Source: Bradyrhizobium sp. BTAi1 (lineage in GTDB: Bacteria; Pseudomonadota; Alphaproteobacteria; Rhizobiales; Xanthobacteraceae). From it: a DNA stretch of 64,000 bases. The notes beneath the pieces were generated by a model. That model saw only the letters and a list, made by a program, of their open reading frames with translations. It had not been told where the DNA came from and made no database searches. The position numbers and the translations under genes are program-made. Positions 8,261 through 16,400 of this stretch are shown in pieces; the first letter of the stretch is position 1, and the number at the start of each line of letters is the position of its first letter. Location: assembly GCF_000015165.1 (NCBI RefSeq), contig NC_009485.1:7521501-7585500 (forward strand), in the 5' to 3' direction.

Positions 8261-9802
8261 TCAGCCCTGGGTGACGAGTTGCGGCAGGATCATGCCGTTG
8301 GCCTGCGGCACCACCTTCAGCCCCTTCTTATGGATGATCGGCTGGACATATTGCAGCAGCGGAATCACCTCGCCTTCCTCGGCGATGTATTTGTCGACCG
8401 CCTTCCAGCCGGCGATGCGCTTGGCGTCGTCCTTCTCGCCCCACAGCGGCCCGATGCGCTCGATCAGGTCCTTGCCCTTCCAGGCCGAGTGCGGCGACGG
8501 GCCGAACATCGCAAAGCCGGTCGAGGTCGTGGGATCGCCGATCGCATTGCCCCAATTGTAGAACGCGGCCGGCGCCAGCGCGTGGCGGGCGCGCAGCTCG
8601 AAATGCTGCGCGATCTCGTAGACCTCGATATTGGCCTCGATGCCGACCTTGCGCCACATGCCGGCGATCGCCTGGACCATCTCGTAGTCCTTTGGCTTGA
8701 AGCCGCGCGTCGTCTGGATCGTGAACTTGACCGGCTTGGCGGTCGAGTAGCCGCTCTTGGCGAGCAGGCTCTTCGCCAGCTCCGGGTCGTAGGCTGTCTT
8801 GATCGACGGATCGAACGCGGCGTAGCCCGGCGCCTCCAGCGTGTCGATCGGCACGCCATAGCCGCGCAACAGCTTCTCGACGATCGCCTTCTTGTCGATG
8901 GCGTGATTGGCGGCGAGCCGCACGTTGCGGTCGAGCATCGGGTCGATGTCGGTCAGGAAGATCATGCCGATGTCGGAGATCGGCTGGGTGAGCCCGGCGA
9001 GGTTCGGCTTGGCCTTGAGGCGGTCGAACTCCTCATAGGGAATCTCGAAAGTGATGTCGGAGCCGCCGGACTCGATCTCGGCGACGCGGCTGGTCGGATC
9101 GGTGACGAACTTGAAGACGACGGTGTCGAACGCCGGCTTTGGCCCCCAATAGCCGGGATGCGCCTTCAGCCGCAGGAAGGCGTTGCGCTCGAACGCATCC
9201 ACCTTGTAGGGGCCAGAGCCGATCGGCGCCTTCTCGAAGCCCTCGGCGCCGACCTTCTCGTAATACGCCTTCGGCAGCACGTAGCCAGTGAGGAACGCCA
9301 TCCATTTGAACAGCACGGGCTCGAACTCGACCACATCGGCTGTGATGGTCTGGCCGTCGATCTTGAAGTTATTGATCTTCGACCAGACAAACTGGATCGG
9401 GTTGCCACCCTTCGGATCGGCGGCGCGGGTCAGCGACCACACCACGTCCTCCGGCGTCACCTTGGAGCCGTCATGCCAGGTCGCGTCGGAGCGCAGCTCC
9501 ATCGTGACCTTGCTGCGGTCCTCGTTCCAGCCCCATTTGGTCAGGAGGCCCGGCTTGAAGGAGAGATCGGCGGCCTGGCCGATATAGGGATCGAAGATCG
9601 CCTGGTAGATCGACTGGATCGTCGGGTTCACCGCCGAGACGCCGACGGTCGGATCGAACGACGGCAGATTGACATTGTAAGCGATGGTCAGGGTGCCCGC
9701 GGCGGCGCGCGCCGAATGGATCGGCAGGCCGGCGGCGAGCGGCAGCGCAGCCGCACCGGCGAGCTGCAACATCGTACGACGAGAGATCTGATGGTCACGC
9801 AT
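8261..9802 (-). CDS. Peptide/nickel-type solute-binding protein
   Basis: Periplasmic family-5 extracellular solute-binding protein, 513 residues, first gene of the importer operon. The N-terminus has SRRTMLQLAGAAALPLAAGLP, a twin-arginine-like signal with cleavage probable after SARA. The family signature lies around PSFDPT...KPGLLTKWGWNEDRSKVTMELR. Opp/Dpp-type receptors bind peptides, but this family also takes nickel, glutathione, opines and other ligands, so the substrate is open. The coupled SDR at the operon end and absence of a peptidase in the operon weaken a simple dipeptide assignment. Confidence 0.9.
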   Translation of the reverse strand: MRDHQISRRTMLQLAGAAALPLAAGLPIHSARAAAGTLTIAYNVNLPSFDPTVGVSAVNPTIQSIYQAIFDPYIGQAADLSFKPGLLTKWGWNEDRSKVTMELRSDATWHDGSKVTPEDVVWSLTRAADPKGGNPIQFVWSKINNFKIDGQTITADVVEFEPVLFKWMAFLTGYVLPKAYYEKVGAEGFEKAPIGSGPYKVDAFERNAFLRLKAHPGYWGPKPAFDTVVFKFVTDPTSRVAEIESGGSDITFEIPYEEFDRLKAKPNLAGLTQPISDIGMIFLTDIDPMLDRNVRLAANHAIDKKAIVEKLLRGYGVPIDTLEAPGYAAFDPSIKTAYDPELAKSLLAKSGYSTAKPVKFTIQTTRGFKPKDYEMVQAIAGMWRKVGIEANIEVYEIAQHFELRARHALAPAAFYNWGNAIGDPTTSTGFAMFGPSPHSAWKGKDLIERIGPLWGEKDDAKRIAGWKAVDKYIAEEGEVIPLLQYVQPIIHKKGLKVVPQANGMILPQLVTQG

Positions 9803-9877
9803 GGTGATGCAACTCCGGATGCGAAGGACGACGAGCGAATGAGGCGGCGTTCCTGCCGACGCCGCCCGACGACGTGA

Positions 9878-11110
9878 TCAGTTCGGCGCGCTCTCGGCCC
9901 AGCACTTCATCAGCGTGTTCGAGGGCAGGGATTCATCGACCAGCTTCTTGGCGGTCTCGATGCCCGCGACCGGCAGCTTGGCCGGATCGAGCAGACCGAT
10001 CTGCACCAGCACCGAGGCCTGATCCCAATAAATGTGCTCGTTGTAGAGCTTGTCGCCGCGGAAGCGGACGATCGCGACCAAGGGGATCTCGACATATTTG
10101 CCGGTCGGCGGGATGCCGGGCAGCATCCAGTCGATCTCGATATCGTGGGTGAAGCAGAACAGCATCTCATCGACGACGCGGTCGGCACCGATGGTGCGCG
10201 AGATCGGTACAAGCTTGGTGTCCGCGGGCGTCTTCGGGATGAAGTGATTGGCGTAGAAGCGCAGCAAGTTCTTGTAACCGACGCCGCCGGTCATGGTCGG
10301 GATGTGGTTGACATAGGGCTCGGCGACCATCGTGCCCATCGTCGCCTCCGCCGAGCGGGTGGCGAATTCGAGCTCGGTGTGGCGATCCCACAGCGACGAC
10401 AGGTCATAATGCGGACCGAGAACCTTGCGGAACAGCGCGATCGAGCGCGAATGCGCCATCAGCGTCGCCGGCTTGTCGAAGCTGGCGCGCTCCGGCGCGG
10501 CGAAGGCGTGGTCGCAGCCGGGATAGAGATAGAACTCGGCATCGTCGCGGCCGGCAAAGCCGGCCTTGATCGCCTCGCGCGCCTCGGCAGGGGCGAACTT
10601 GTCGAGCTCCGCAAAGTGGAAGACGATCGGTCCCTTGATGGTCTTGGCCTCGGCGATATCGGCCTCGATGCCGACTCCATAATAGGAGACGGCGCAATCG
10701 ACATCGGTGCGGGCCGCGGTGAGGTAAGCGAGCTTGCCGCCGAGGCAGAAGCCGAGCGCGCCGACCTTGCCCTTGCATTCAGGCCGCGCCCGCAGCACCT
10801 TCAGTGCGTCCGCCGTGTCCTTGATCGCGAGATTGACGTCAAAGCGCTGGTAGTAGCCGAACGCCTTGGCGAAATCCGCCTCGCCGTAGCCGAGCTCGAT
10901 GCCCGGCTCGAAGCGCCAGAACAGGTCGGGCGCCAGCACGACATAGCCCTCTTCGGCATAGTAGTCGGCGACCGCGCGCATCGAGGCGTTGACGCCGAAG
11001 ATCTCCTGCAGGAGCACGATGCCGGGACCGGAGCCTGATGCCGGCACGGCTAGATAGCCCTTGAACGTGCCGCCATCGGCGGCGGCAATGTCGACCCACT
11101 GTCCAGCCAT
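9878..11110 (-). CDS. Dienelactone hydrolase / SnoaL-like fusion
   Basis: A 410-residue two-domain protein. Residues 1 to about 230 are a dienelactone-hydrolase-type alpha/beta hydrolase with a Cys nucleophile: ALGFCLGGKLAY gives Cys122, with Asp170 (FAELDKF) and His201 (YPGCDHAFAAP) completing the triad. Residues from about 240 form a SnoaL/NTF2-like domain. The start at 11110 is preferred because GGGGAG lies seven bases before that ATG and only one or two before the alternative at 11116. It is divergent from the MarR-type gene, which probably regulates it. Substrate unknown. Confidence 0.85.
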   Translation of the reverse strand: MAGQWVDIAAADGGTFKGYLAVPASGSGPGIVLLQEIFGVNASMRAVADYYAEEGYVVLAPDLFWRFEPGIELGYGEADFAKAFGYYQRFDVNLAIKDTADALKVLRARPECKGKVGALGFCLGGKLAYLTAARTDVDCAVSYYGVGIEADIAEAKTIKGPIVFHFAELDKFAPAEAREAIKAGFAGRDDAEFYLYPGCDHAFAAPERASFDKPATLMAHSRSIALFRKVLGPHYDLSSLWDRHTELEFATRSAEATMGTMVAEPYVNHIPTMTGGVGYKNLLRFYANHFIPKTPADTKLVPISRTIGADRVVDEMLFCFTHDIEIDWMLPGIPPTGKYVEIPLVAIVRFRGDKLYNEHIYWDQASVLVQIGLLDPAKLPVAGIETAKKLVDESLPSNTLMKCWAESAPN

Positions 11111-11175
11111 CGTCATGCTCCCCGGTCCTGCCGGCGTCCACAGTGACGCCGCACCTGATGTGTTTTCTTCATTGA

Positions 11176-11192
11176 ATTTTTAATGTAAAAAT
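11176..11192. promoter_or_regulatory. Candidate MarR operator
   Basis: A perfect 7+3+7 inverted repeat, ATTTTTA-ATG-TAAAAAT, in an AT-rich island between two divergent genes. Size and symmetry fit a MarR-family operator. It lies 66 bases upstream of the hydrolase ATG and 74 bases upstream of the regulator start, so one site could control both. Binding is inferred from position only. Confidence 0.5.
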
Positions 11193-11265
11193 ATCGGATG
11201 TAAACAGCAGAGATTGAGCATGCGCTGCACACGCATTGTGCGGAGCGGCATCGGGAGATGGGATA

Positions 11266-11898
11266 TTGAAAAGGGCTGATGGCGCCGCGGCGACGCGCAA
11301 GGCCGTGGCGGTGAAGGCGAAATCCGCCGGCCGTAGGACAGGTTCACAGCCGGCCAAGGCACGCAACGCCGCGGATGCGAACGGCGACAAGGGCTCCTGG
11401 CATCTCGCCCGCAGCGATGCGGAGCGGCGGCTGTCGGATTTCGAATTTGCGCTGGAGCGGCTGGCGCAGTCCTATTACCGCTGGAAGGCGTCCTGCCTCG
11501 CAGCGGTGTGCGAGGTACCGCTGACCGGCGACGACGTCGCCGTCCTCAATGTCGTGCGCATGGGCGACGAGCCGAAACGGCTCGCCGAAGTCGGCCAATT
11601 GCTCAACCGCGTCGACGTGCCCAATCTGCAATATGCGACGCGCAAGTTGGTGCGCGCCGGCCTGATCGAAACCGAAGGCCGCTCCTCGCGCAAGGAGACG
11701 CGCTACCGCGCCACCGCCCGCGGCCGCGCCGTCACCGAGGACTATGCCGCCTTGCGCGCCACGACGCTGCCGCCGCTGTTCGACGCGCTGCCCGGCTGGA
11801 TCGACAGCTGCGCGGCAACCACCGCGCAACTCGACCAGATGTCGGGACTCTATGGCCAAGCGGCGCGCGTCGCCATCACCAAGCGCCACCAGTCCTAA
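11266..11898 (+). CDS. MarR-type winged-helix regulator
   Basis: A 210-residue DNA-binding protein. A basic, Ala/Lys-rich N-terminus of about 45 residues precedes a winged helix typical of MarR proteins: LTGDDVAVLNVVRMGDEPKRLAEVGQLL, then the recognition segment VPNLQYATRKLVRAGLIETEG and the wing RSSRKETRYRATARGRAV. The start is uncertain. The TTG at 11266 has GGAG seven bases upstream and is preferred to the TTG at 11236; no ATG lies near the fold. Probably represses itself and the divergent hydrolase through the inverted repeat at 11176-11192. Confidence 0.75.
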   Translation: MKRADGAAATRKAVAVKAKSAGRRTGSQPAKARNAADANGDKGSWHLARSDAERRLSDFEFALERLAQSYYRWKASCLAAVCEVPLTGDDVAVLNVVRMGDEPKRLAEVGQLLNRVDVPNLQYATRKLVRAGLIETEGRSSRKETRYRATARGRAVTEDYAALRATTLPPLFDALPGWIDSCAATTAQLDQMSGLYGQAARVAITKRHQS

Positions 11899-11899
11899 T

Positions 11900-11924
11900 C
11901 GCGCCGCGCATTCAGCGCGGCGCG
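11900..11924. terminator. Bidirectional terminator-like hairpin
   Basis: A perfect 10-base-pair GC-only stem, CGCGCCGCGC and GCGCGGCGCG, with a five-base loop (ATTCA), between the stop of the MarR-type gene and that of the convergent membrane glycosyltransferase. There is no T-tract on either side, so it may slow or end transcription less efficiently than a classical intrinsic terminator. Confidence 0.55.
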
Positions 11925-13537
11925 TCGACGGCCGTGACCTTCCACAAGGTGCAGACCACGCCAGCCCGGCCGACGCTGTGCGCCAGCGCCTCGGCCTGCA
12001 CCTTGTGCGTGGCACGCAGATGATCGAACCAGGCGCGCCCCGGCGTTTCGATCACCAGGAACTGGGCACCATCGCGCACGACATCGGCCGTGCTCACGAT
12101 TTGCGGCATCGGCAGCCAACCCTGCAAGGCCTGCAGAATGTGATAGTCGACCGCATTGCCCGGCGACCGCGTCGGATAGGTCATCACCACATCCCAATCG
12201 AGCGGAAATCGATAGGCCGCAGCATGCGCGGCATAGGCGGCGCGCGGCAGGAAGACATGGGGCGAGTCCGCGATCACCGGCAGGTCACCGCCGACATGCG
12301 GGCTCTCGAAATAGCCGCCATTCGCATCGGCGCAGACGGGATCGCCGTGGAACGGCGTGGCCGCATGATCCACGACGTTGCGCAACATCAATCCGCCGAT
12401 CAGCAGCGCGGCCGGGAGCGCCAGCGCACGCGGTGCGGCAACGAGCAGCCATTGCGCAAAGGCTGTGAGCAGCAGGTAGGACACCACGATCTGCGGGGTG
12501 AAGAACCGCGGCACGAAGATGGGGACAGCGGCGCGCGACACCATCCAGCCGGCGAGCGCGAAGGCGGTAAAGCCGGCCGCTAGGAGGCCGAGATAGCGGG
12601 CTGGCTGCCCTTGGTCGCTGGCGACCATCTCCTCGAGCCGCCGCGGCGTTCGTTTCAGCCATGCCATTCCGGCGTTGCCCAGACCCAGCAGCGCGACCAC
12701 GCTGATCGCCAGCAGCCATTGCGACGAGAACAGGGTCTCGGCCAGTTCGCTCCAGCCCGGCTCCGTCATCCAGCCATAGGGGCTCGCCACCTGCAATTGC
12801 TCGCGCAGCACCGGCGTCCAGGCCAGAAGGAGGAGCACCGCCGGACCTGTCGCAAGCAGCGCCCGGCGCAGCAGCGCACCATCACGCGGCCGGCTGAGAC
12901 AGCCGGCCAGCGCGATGCAGCCGACATAGGCGATGCCGAACGTATGCGCGAAGGCCAGGCCGACGAAGGACAACGCTGATAGCATCAGATCGGCGGGACG
13001 ACCGCGCTCGATCAGCCGCTGCTGGCACAGCGCCGCGACGGCCGCCGTCGCGAAATAGGTGGCATAGGTCCGCAGTTCGAAGGCGGCGTAGAGCAGGTTG
13101 TCGTTCAGCGTGACGAGGATCAGGGCGCCGGCCGTGCAGGAGACCGCCGAGAGCGCACGGCGGGCGAGCCGCCACAGCGCGACAAGGCCGAGGCCGACCA
13201 ATGCGATATTCAGCAGCTTCAACGCCGCGACAACGGGCACGGCTGAGGGCAATAACCGCGTCAGCAGCCATGCGCCGGTGAGATAGAGCGGCGGATTGCC
13301 GTCGATGCCGCGCGCGATCCCCCTCCACAGCCTCGGCAGGCTGTCCGCCTGCAGCAAATGCGTCGTCAGCAATTCGTCGGCCCACAACGGATCGTTAACC
13401 GAACGGACGGCAAAGGCCGCGAGCGCGCAGCCGCCGAGCCATGCGCCGGCGACCTGGAGAAGCTTCTGGGCTGAGGAACCGGTCGAATCCATGGATGCGC
13501 TGCTGCTCGCGCATCCATGACGGAAAATCCTTAGCAC
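11912..13537 (-). CDS. GT-C membrane glycosyltransferase (GT39/ArnT-like)
   Basis: A polytopic membrane protein of 541 residues (526 if the ATG at 13492 is used) with about ten hydrophobic segments. The first loop has NDPLWADELLTTHLL, i.e. the acidic pair of GT-C enzymes (Asp54-Glu55), followed by DGNPPLYLTGAWLLTRL, as in ArnT/PMT-type transferases. GT-C enzymes move a sugar from a polyprenyl-phosphate carrier onto an acceptor at the periplasmic face. It is divergent, across 88 bases, from a cassette predicted to make polyprenyl-phospho-arabinose and is the obvious candidate consumer. Start: GTG at 13537 has AGGA nine bases upstream; the ATG at 13492 has no visible SD. Sugar and acceptor unproven. 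Confidence 0.7.
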   Translation of the reverse strand: MLRIFRHGCASSSASMDSTGSSAQKLLQVAGAWLGGCALAAFAVRSVNDPLWADELLTTHLLQADSLPRLWRGIARGIDGNPPLYLTGAWLLTRLLPSAVPVVAALKLLNIALVGLGLVALWRLARRALSAVSCTAGALILVTLNDNLLYAAFELRTYATYFATAAVAALCQQRLIERGRPADLMLSALSFVGLAFAHTFGIAYVGCIALAGCLSRPRDGALLRRALLATGPAVLLLLAWTPVLREQLQVASPYGWMTEPGWSELAETLFSSQWLLAISVVALLGLGNAGMAWLKRTPRRLEEMVASDQGQPARYLGLLAAGFTAFALAGWMVSRAAVPIFVPRFFTPQIVVSYLLLTAFAQWLLVAAPRALALPAALLIGGLMLRNVVDHAATPFHGDPVCADANGGYFESPHVGGDLPVIADSPHVFLPRAAYAAHAAAYRFPLDWDVVMTYPTRSPGNAVDYHILQALQGWLPMPQIVSTADVVRDGAQFLVIETPGRAWFDHLRATHKVQAEALAHSVGRAGVVCTLWKVTAVDAPR

Positions 13538-13625
13538 CGGCTTTCGTCCTGGTTGCTCCGCGCCGGTTCACACGATCTTAGGGAAGCAAGCCGCAGGATG
13601 AGCGCGACGCCAGCAGCGGTGAGAG

Positions 13626-15053
13626 ATGCCACTTCCCTATCAAGACACGACCGGCCCGGGTGACGCCGGCCCACTCCGCGACGCGCGCCTGCGCGGCGGC
13701 CGGCCGCTGGTCGTCGATGTCGACGACGTGCTGATGCAGACGAGCCTGTCGAGCGAGGCGATCTGGTCGGAGATCGCCCATCGTCCCGCAGCCGCCATCG
13801 CCTTGGCCGCCGCCGTGCTGCGCGGTCCGGCCGAGCTGAAGCGACGCCTGGCCAATTCGGCACATTTCGATCCGGCCCGTCTCGCCTACGACACCGAAAC
13901 CGTTGCTTATATGCTGCGCGTCCTCGGCGAAGGCCGTCCGGTCTATCTCGCCTCCGACACCTATGACAGCGCGCTCGTCGGTGCCATCGCCCAGCATCTC
14001 GGCGTATTCACCGCCTGGACCGCCTCGGCGGATGGCGCCAGGCTCGATCCGGAGGCCCTGAGCCTGCTGCAGTCCTGGAGTCAGGGCTTCGATTATCTCG
14101 GCCATGATTCCGAAGTGCTGCCGGCCGGCGCGACGCGAATCCCGCGCCGCTCACCTGCGGCGCCGTCCGTTGCGACCAGCGATCCCGTCGGCTGGCGGGT
14201 CTGGGCGAAGCTGCTGCGCGTGCATCAATGGGCCAAGAACGCGCTCGTTCTGGTGCCACTGCTGACGGCCCATCAATTCGGCCTGTGGCCGGCGATCACG
14301 GCGCTGTTTGCGGCGCTTGCCTTTTCGCTCGGCGCCTCCGCGGCCTACATCCTCAACGACCTCGTCGATGTCAGCGCCGACCGCGCCCATGCCACCAAGC
14401 GCGAGCGGCCGATCGCCAGCGGCGCGATTGCTCCGGCGCAGGCCATCGCCGCGATGGCGCTGCTGCTCATCGGCGCGATCACGATCGCCGCGGTGGTCTC
14501 CCCGGCCTTCCTTGGCGTGCTTGCCGGCTATCTCGCACTGACCACCGCTTATTCGTTCCGGCTGAAGCGCCTTGCGCTGCTCGACGTGGTCACGCTGGCC
14601 GTGCTCTACACGATCCGCGTCGTCGCCGGCGCGGTCGCCATCGGCGTCGCGATGTCGGAATGGCTGTTCGCATTCTCGCTCTTCATCTTCATGGCCTTGG
14701 CGCTGGTGAAGCGTTACGTCGAGCTCGACCGCCGGAGCAGCGGCGACCGGCCGCTGTCACGCGATTACCAGCCGAACGACCGGGCGATGATCGCGGTCCT
14801 GGCGGCGGCCGCCGGCTTCAATGCCGTCGTCATCTTCACGCTATACATCTCGTCAGACGCGGTGCGCGCGCTCTACGGTCATCCCCAGATCATGTGGGCC
14901 AGCTGTCCGGTGCTGATGTATTGGGTCGCCCGTGTGATGCTGTTCGCCCAGCGCGGCCTGATCGACGACGATCCGGTGATCTTTGCGCTGAAGGACCGGG
15001 TCAGCTGGCTCGCGCTCGGCACCATCGGTGCGATCATGCTCGCCGCAATGTAA
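13626..15053 (+). CDS. UbiA-type phosphoribosyl/prenyl transferase with HAD-like N-terminus
   Basis: A 475-residue fusion. Residues about 27-170 resemble a HAD phosphatase (VVDVDDVLMQTS with Asp31/Asp33, LASDTYDS as motif II), but later HAD motifs are eroded. From about 195 it is a UbiA membrane transferase with NDLVDVSADRAHATKRERPI, the NDxxDxxxD site (Asn244, Asp245, Asp248, Asp252), and a second polar motif in YSFRLKRLALLDV. The HPTKR/RPIA-like context is that of decaprenyl-phosphate 5-phosphoribosyltransferase (Rv3806c) and, from memory, Azorhizobium NoeC. Followed at 9 and 3 bases by DprE1- and DprE2-like genes, so it likely makes polyprenyl-phospho-ribose(-5-phosphate). The HAD part could remove the 5-phosphate if active. 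Confidence 0.85.
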   Translation: MPLPYQDTTGPGDAGPLRDARLRGGRPLVVDVDDVLMQTSLSSEAIWSEIAHRPAAAIALAAAVLRGPAELKRRLANSAHFDPARLAYDTETVAYMLRVLGEGRPVYLASDTYDSALVGAIAQHLGVFTAWTASADGARLDPEALSLLQSWSQGFDYLGHDSEVLPAGATRIPRRSPAAPSVATSDPVGWRVWAKLLRVHQWAKNALVLVPLLTAHQFGLWPAITALFAALAFSLGASAAYILNDLVDVSADRAHATKRERPIASGAIAPAQAIAAMALLLIGAITIAAVVSPAFLGVLAGYLALTTAYSFRLKRLALLDVVTLAVLYTIRVVAGAVAIGVAMSEWLFAFSLFIFMALALVKRYVELDRRSSGDRPLSRDYQPNDRAMIAVLAAAAGFNAVVIFTLYISSDAVRALYGHPQIMWASCPVLMYWVARVMLFAQRGLIDDDPVIFALKDRVSWLALGTIGAIMLAAM

Positions 15054-15062
15054 CGACCGGCC

Positions 15063-16397
15063 ATGAGCGACCTCGCCGGCTGGGGCAATTATCCGCGCAT
15101 TCCGACCGAGCAGCTCGTGCCCGCGCGAGCCGAGGCCATCGCGCCGCTGCTCGCCGGGCGCAGCGGACTCGTTGCCCGCGGCCAGGGGCGCGCCTATGGC
15201 GACGCCGCGGTCGGCATGGCGACGACGCTGACATCATCGCGCCTCAACCGGATGCGCCGCTTCGATCCTGCGAGCGGCGAGCTGACGGTCGAGGCCGGCG
15301 TCACCATTGCCGACATCCTCGCGACCTACGTGCCGCGCGGCTTCTTCCTGAAAGTCGTGCCGGGTACCAAATTCGTCAGTATCGGCGGCGCGATCGCGGC
15401 CGACGTCCACGGCAAGAATCATCATCGTGACGGCGGCTTCGGTGATCATGTGATCGCGCTTCGATTGATGCTGCCGAACGGCGAGATCGTCACCTGCTCG
15501 CGGCACGCCAATGCCGAGCTGTTTCATGCCACCGTTGGCGGCATGGGGCTGACCGGCATCATTGTCGAAGCGACTTTGGTCCTGATGCCGATCGAGACCG
15601 GCTGGCTGGTGCAGGAGACCCATGTCGCCGAGGATCTCGACGCCGCCATGGCCGCGCTGGAACGAACCGCGGCCCATACTTATTCGGTCGCCTGGATCGA
15701 CTGCCTGGCCCGCGGACGCGCGCTCGGCCGCTCGTTGATCTACGCCGCAGACCATGCAAGCGCAGCCGACAAGGACCGTTTCGCGCCGGCGCGCGACGCC
15801 TTCCCGCCGCAGCGGCGTGCTGGACCTTCGATGCCGGCCTTTATGCCAAGCTTCGTGCTCAACCCGCTCGCGGTGCGCGGCTTCAATGCGCTGTATTTCC
15901 GGCGCGGTGCCCGGCAGGCCCTGACGCCACAACTCGTGCACTGGGATCCCTACTTCTTCCCGCTTGACACGATCGGCCACTGGAATCGCATCTATGGTCC
16001 GCGCGGATTCCTGCAGCATCAGTGTGTGATTCCCGCAGCCAACGCCCGCCGCGTCCTGGCCGAGATCCTCGACCGCGTCGCGCGCCGCGGCAGCGCCTCG
16101 TTCCTCGCGGTGCTCAAGCAGCTCGGCGACAGCCACGGCCTGATGTCGTTTCCCTTGCGCGGCTACACGCTGGCCATGGATTTTCCGATTCAGGACTCGC
16201 TGTTCGGGTTCCTTGACGAACTCGATGCGATCGTCACCGCCGCGGGAGGCCGACTCTATCTCGCCAAGGATGCGCGGCAGTCGCGGGCCACCTTCGCCGC
16301 CGGCTATGCCGGTCTCGACGGCTTGCGCGACATCCGCCGCTGCATCGGCGCCACCGACAAACTCGTCTCCCACCTTTCGGCCCGATTGGGGATCTGA
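15063..16397 (+). CDS. dprE1: DprE1-like decaprenylphosphoryl-ribose oxidase
   Basis: A 444-residue FAD-dependent oxidase of the VAO type. The N-terminal FAD domain has RGQGRAYGDAAVG and the P-loop-like VPGTKFVSIGGAIAADVHGKNHH. The C-terminal part follows mycobacterial DprE1 closely: FFPLDTIGHWNRIYGPRGFLQ, MDFPIQDSLFGFLDELD, and LYLAKDARQS with Lys402 at the place of essential Lys418. The residue matching Cys387, the benzothiazinone-reactive Cys, is Ala371. The expected reaction is 2'-oxidation of polyprenyl-phospho-ribose, the first half of ribose-to-arabinose epimerisation. It sits between the UbiA and DprE2-like genes, nine and three bases away. Confidence 0.88.
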   Translation: MSDLAGWGNYPRIPTEQLVPARAEAIAPLLAGRSGLVARGQGRAYGDAAVGMATTLTSSRLNRMRRFDPASGELTVEAGVTIADILATYVPRGFFLKVVPGTKFVSIGGAIAADVHGKNHHRDGGFGDHVIALRLMLPNGEIVTCSRHANAELFHATVGGMGLTGIIVEATLVLMPIETGWLVQETHVAEDLDAAMAALERTAAHTYSVAWIDCLARGRALGRSLIYAADHASAADKDRFAPARDAFPPQRRAGPSMPAFMPSFVLNPLAVRGFNALYFRRGARQALTPQLVHWDPYFFPLDTIGHWNRIYGPRGFLQHQCVIPAANARRVLAEILDRVARRGSASFLAVLKQLGDSHGLMSFPLRGYTLAMDFPIQDSLFGFLDELDAIVTAAGGRLYLAKDARQSRATFAAGYAGLDGLRDIRRCIGATDKLVSHLSARLGI

Positions 16398-16400
16398 GCC

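Noticed and set aside
6908..9877. 989-codon open frame on the plus strand opposite the ABC importer
   Set aside because: Composition (Arg, Asp, Gln, His, Gly-rich) and lack of motifs show it is the antisense shadow of permease and binding-protein genes; the minus-strand proteins are unmistakable.
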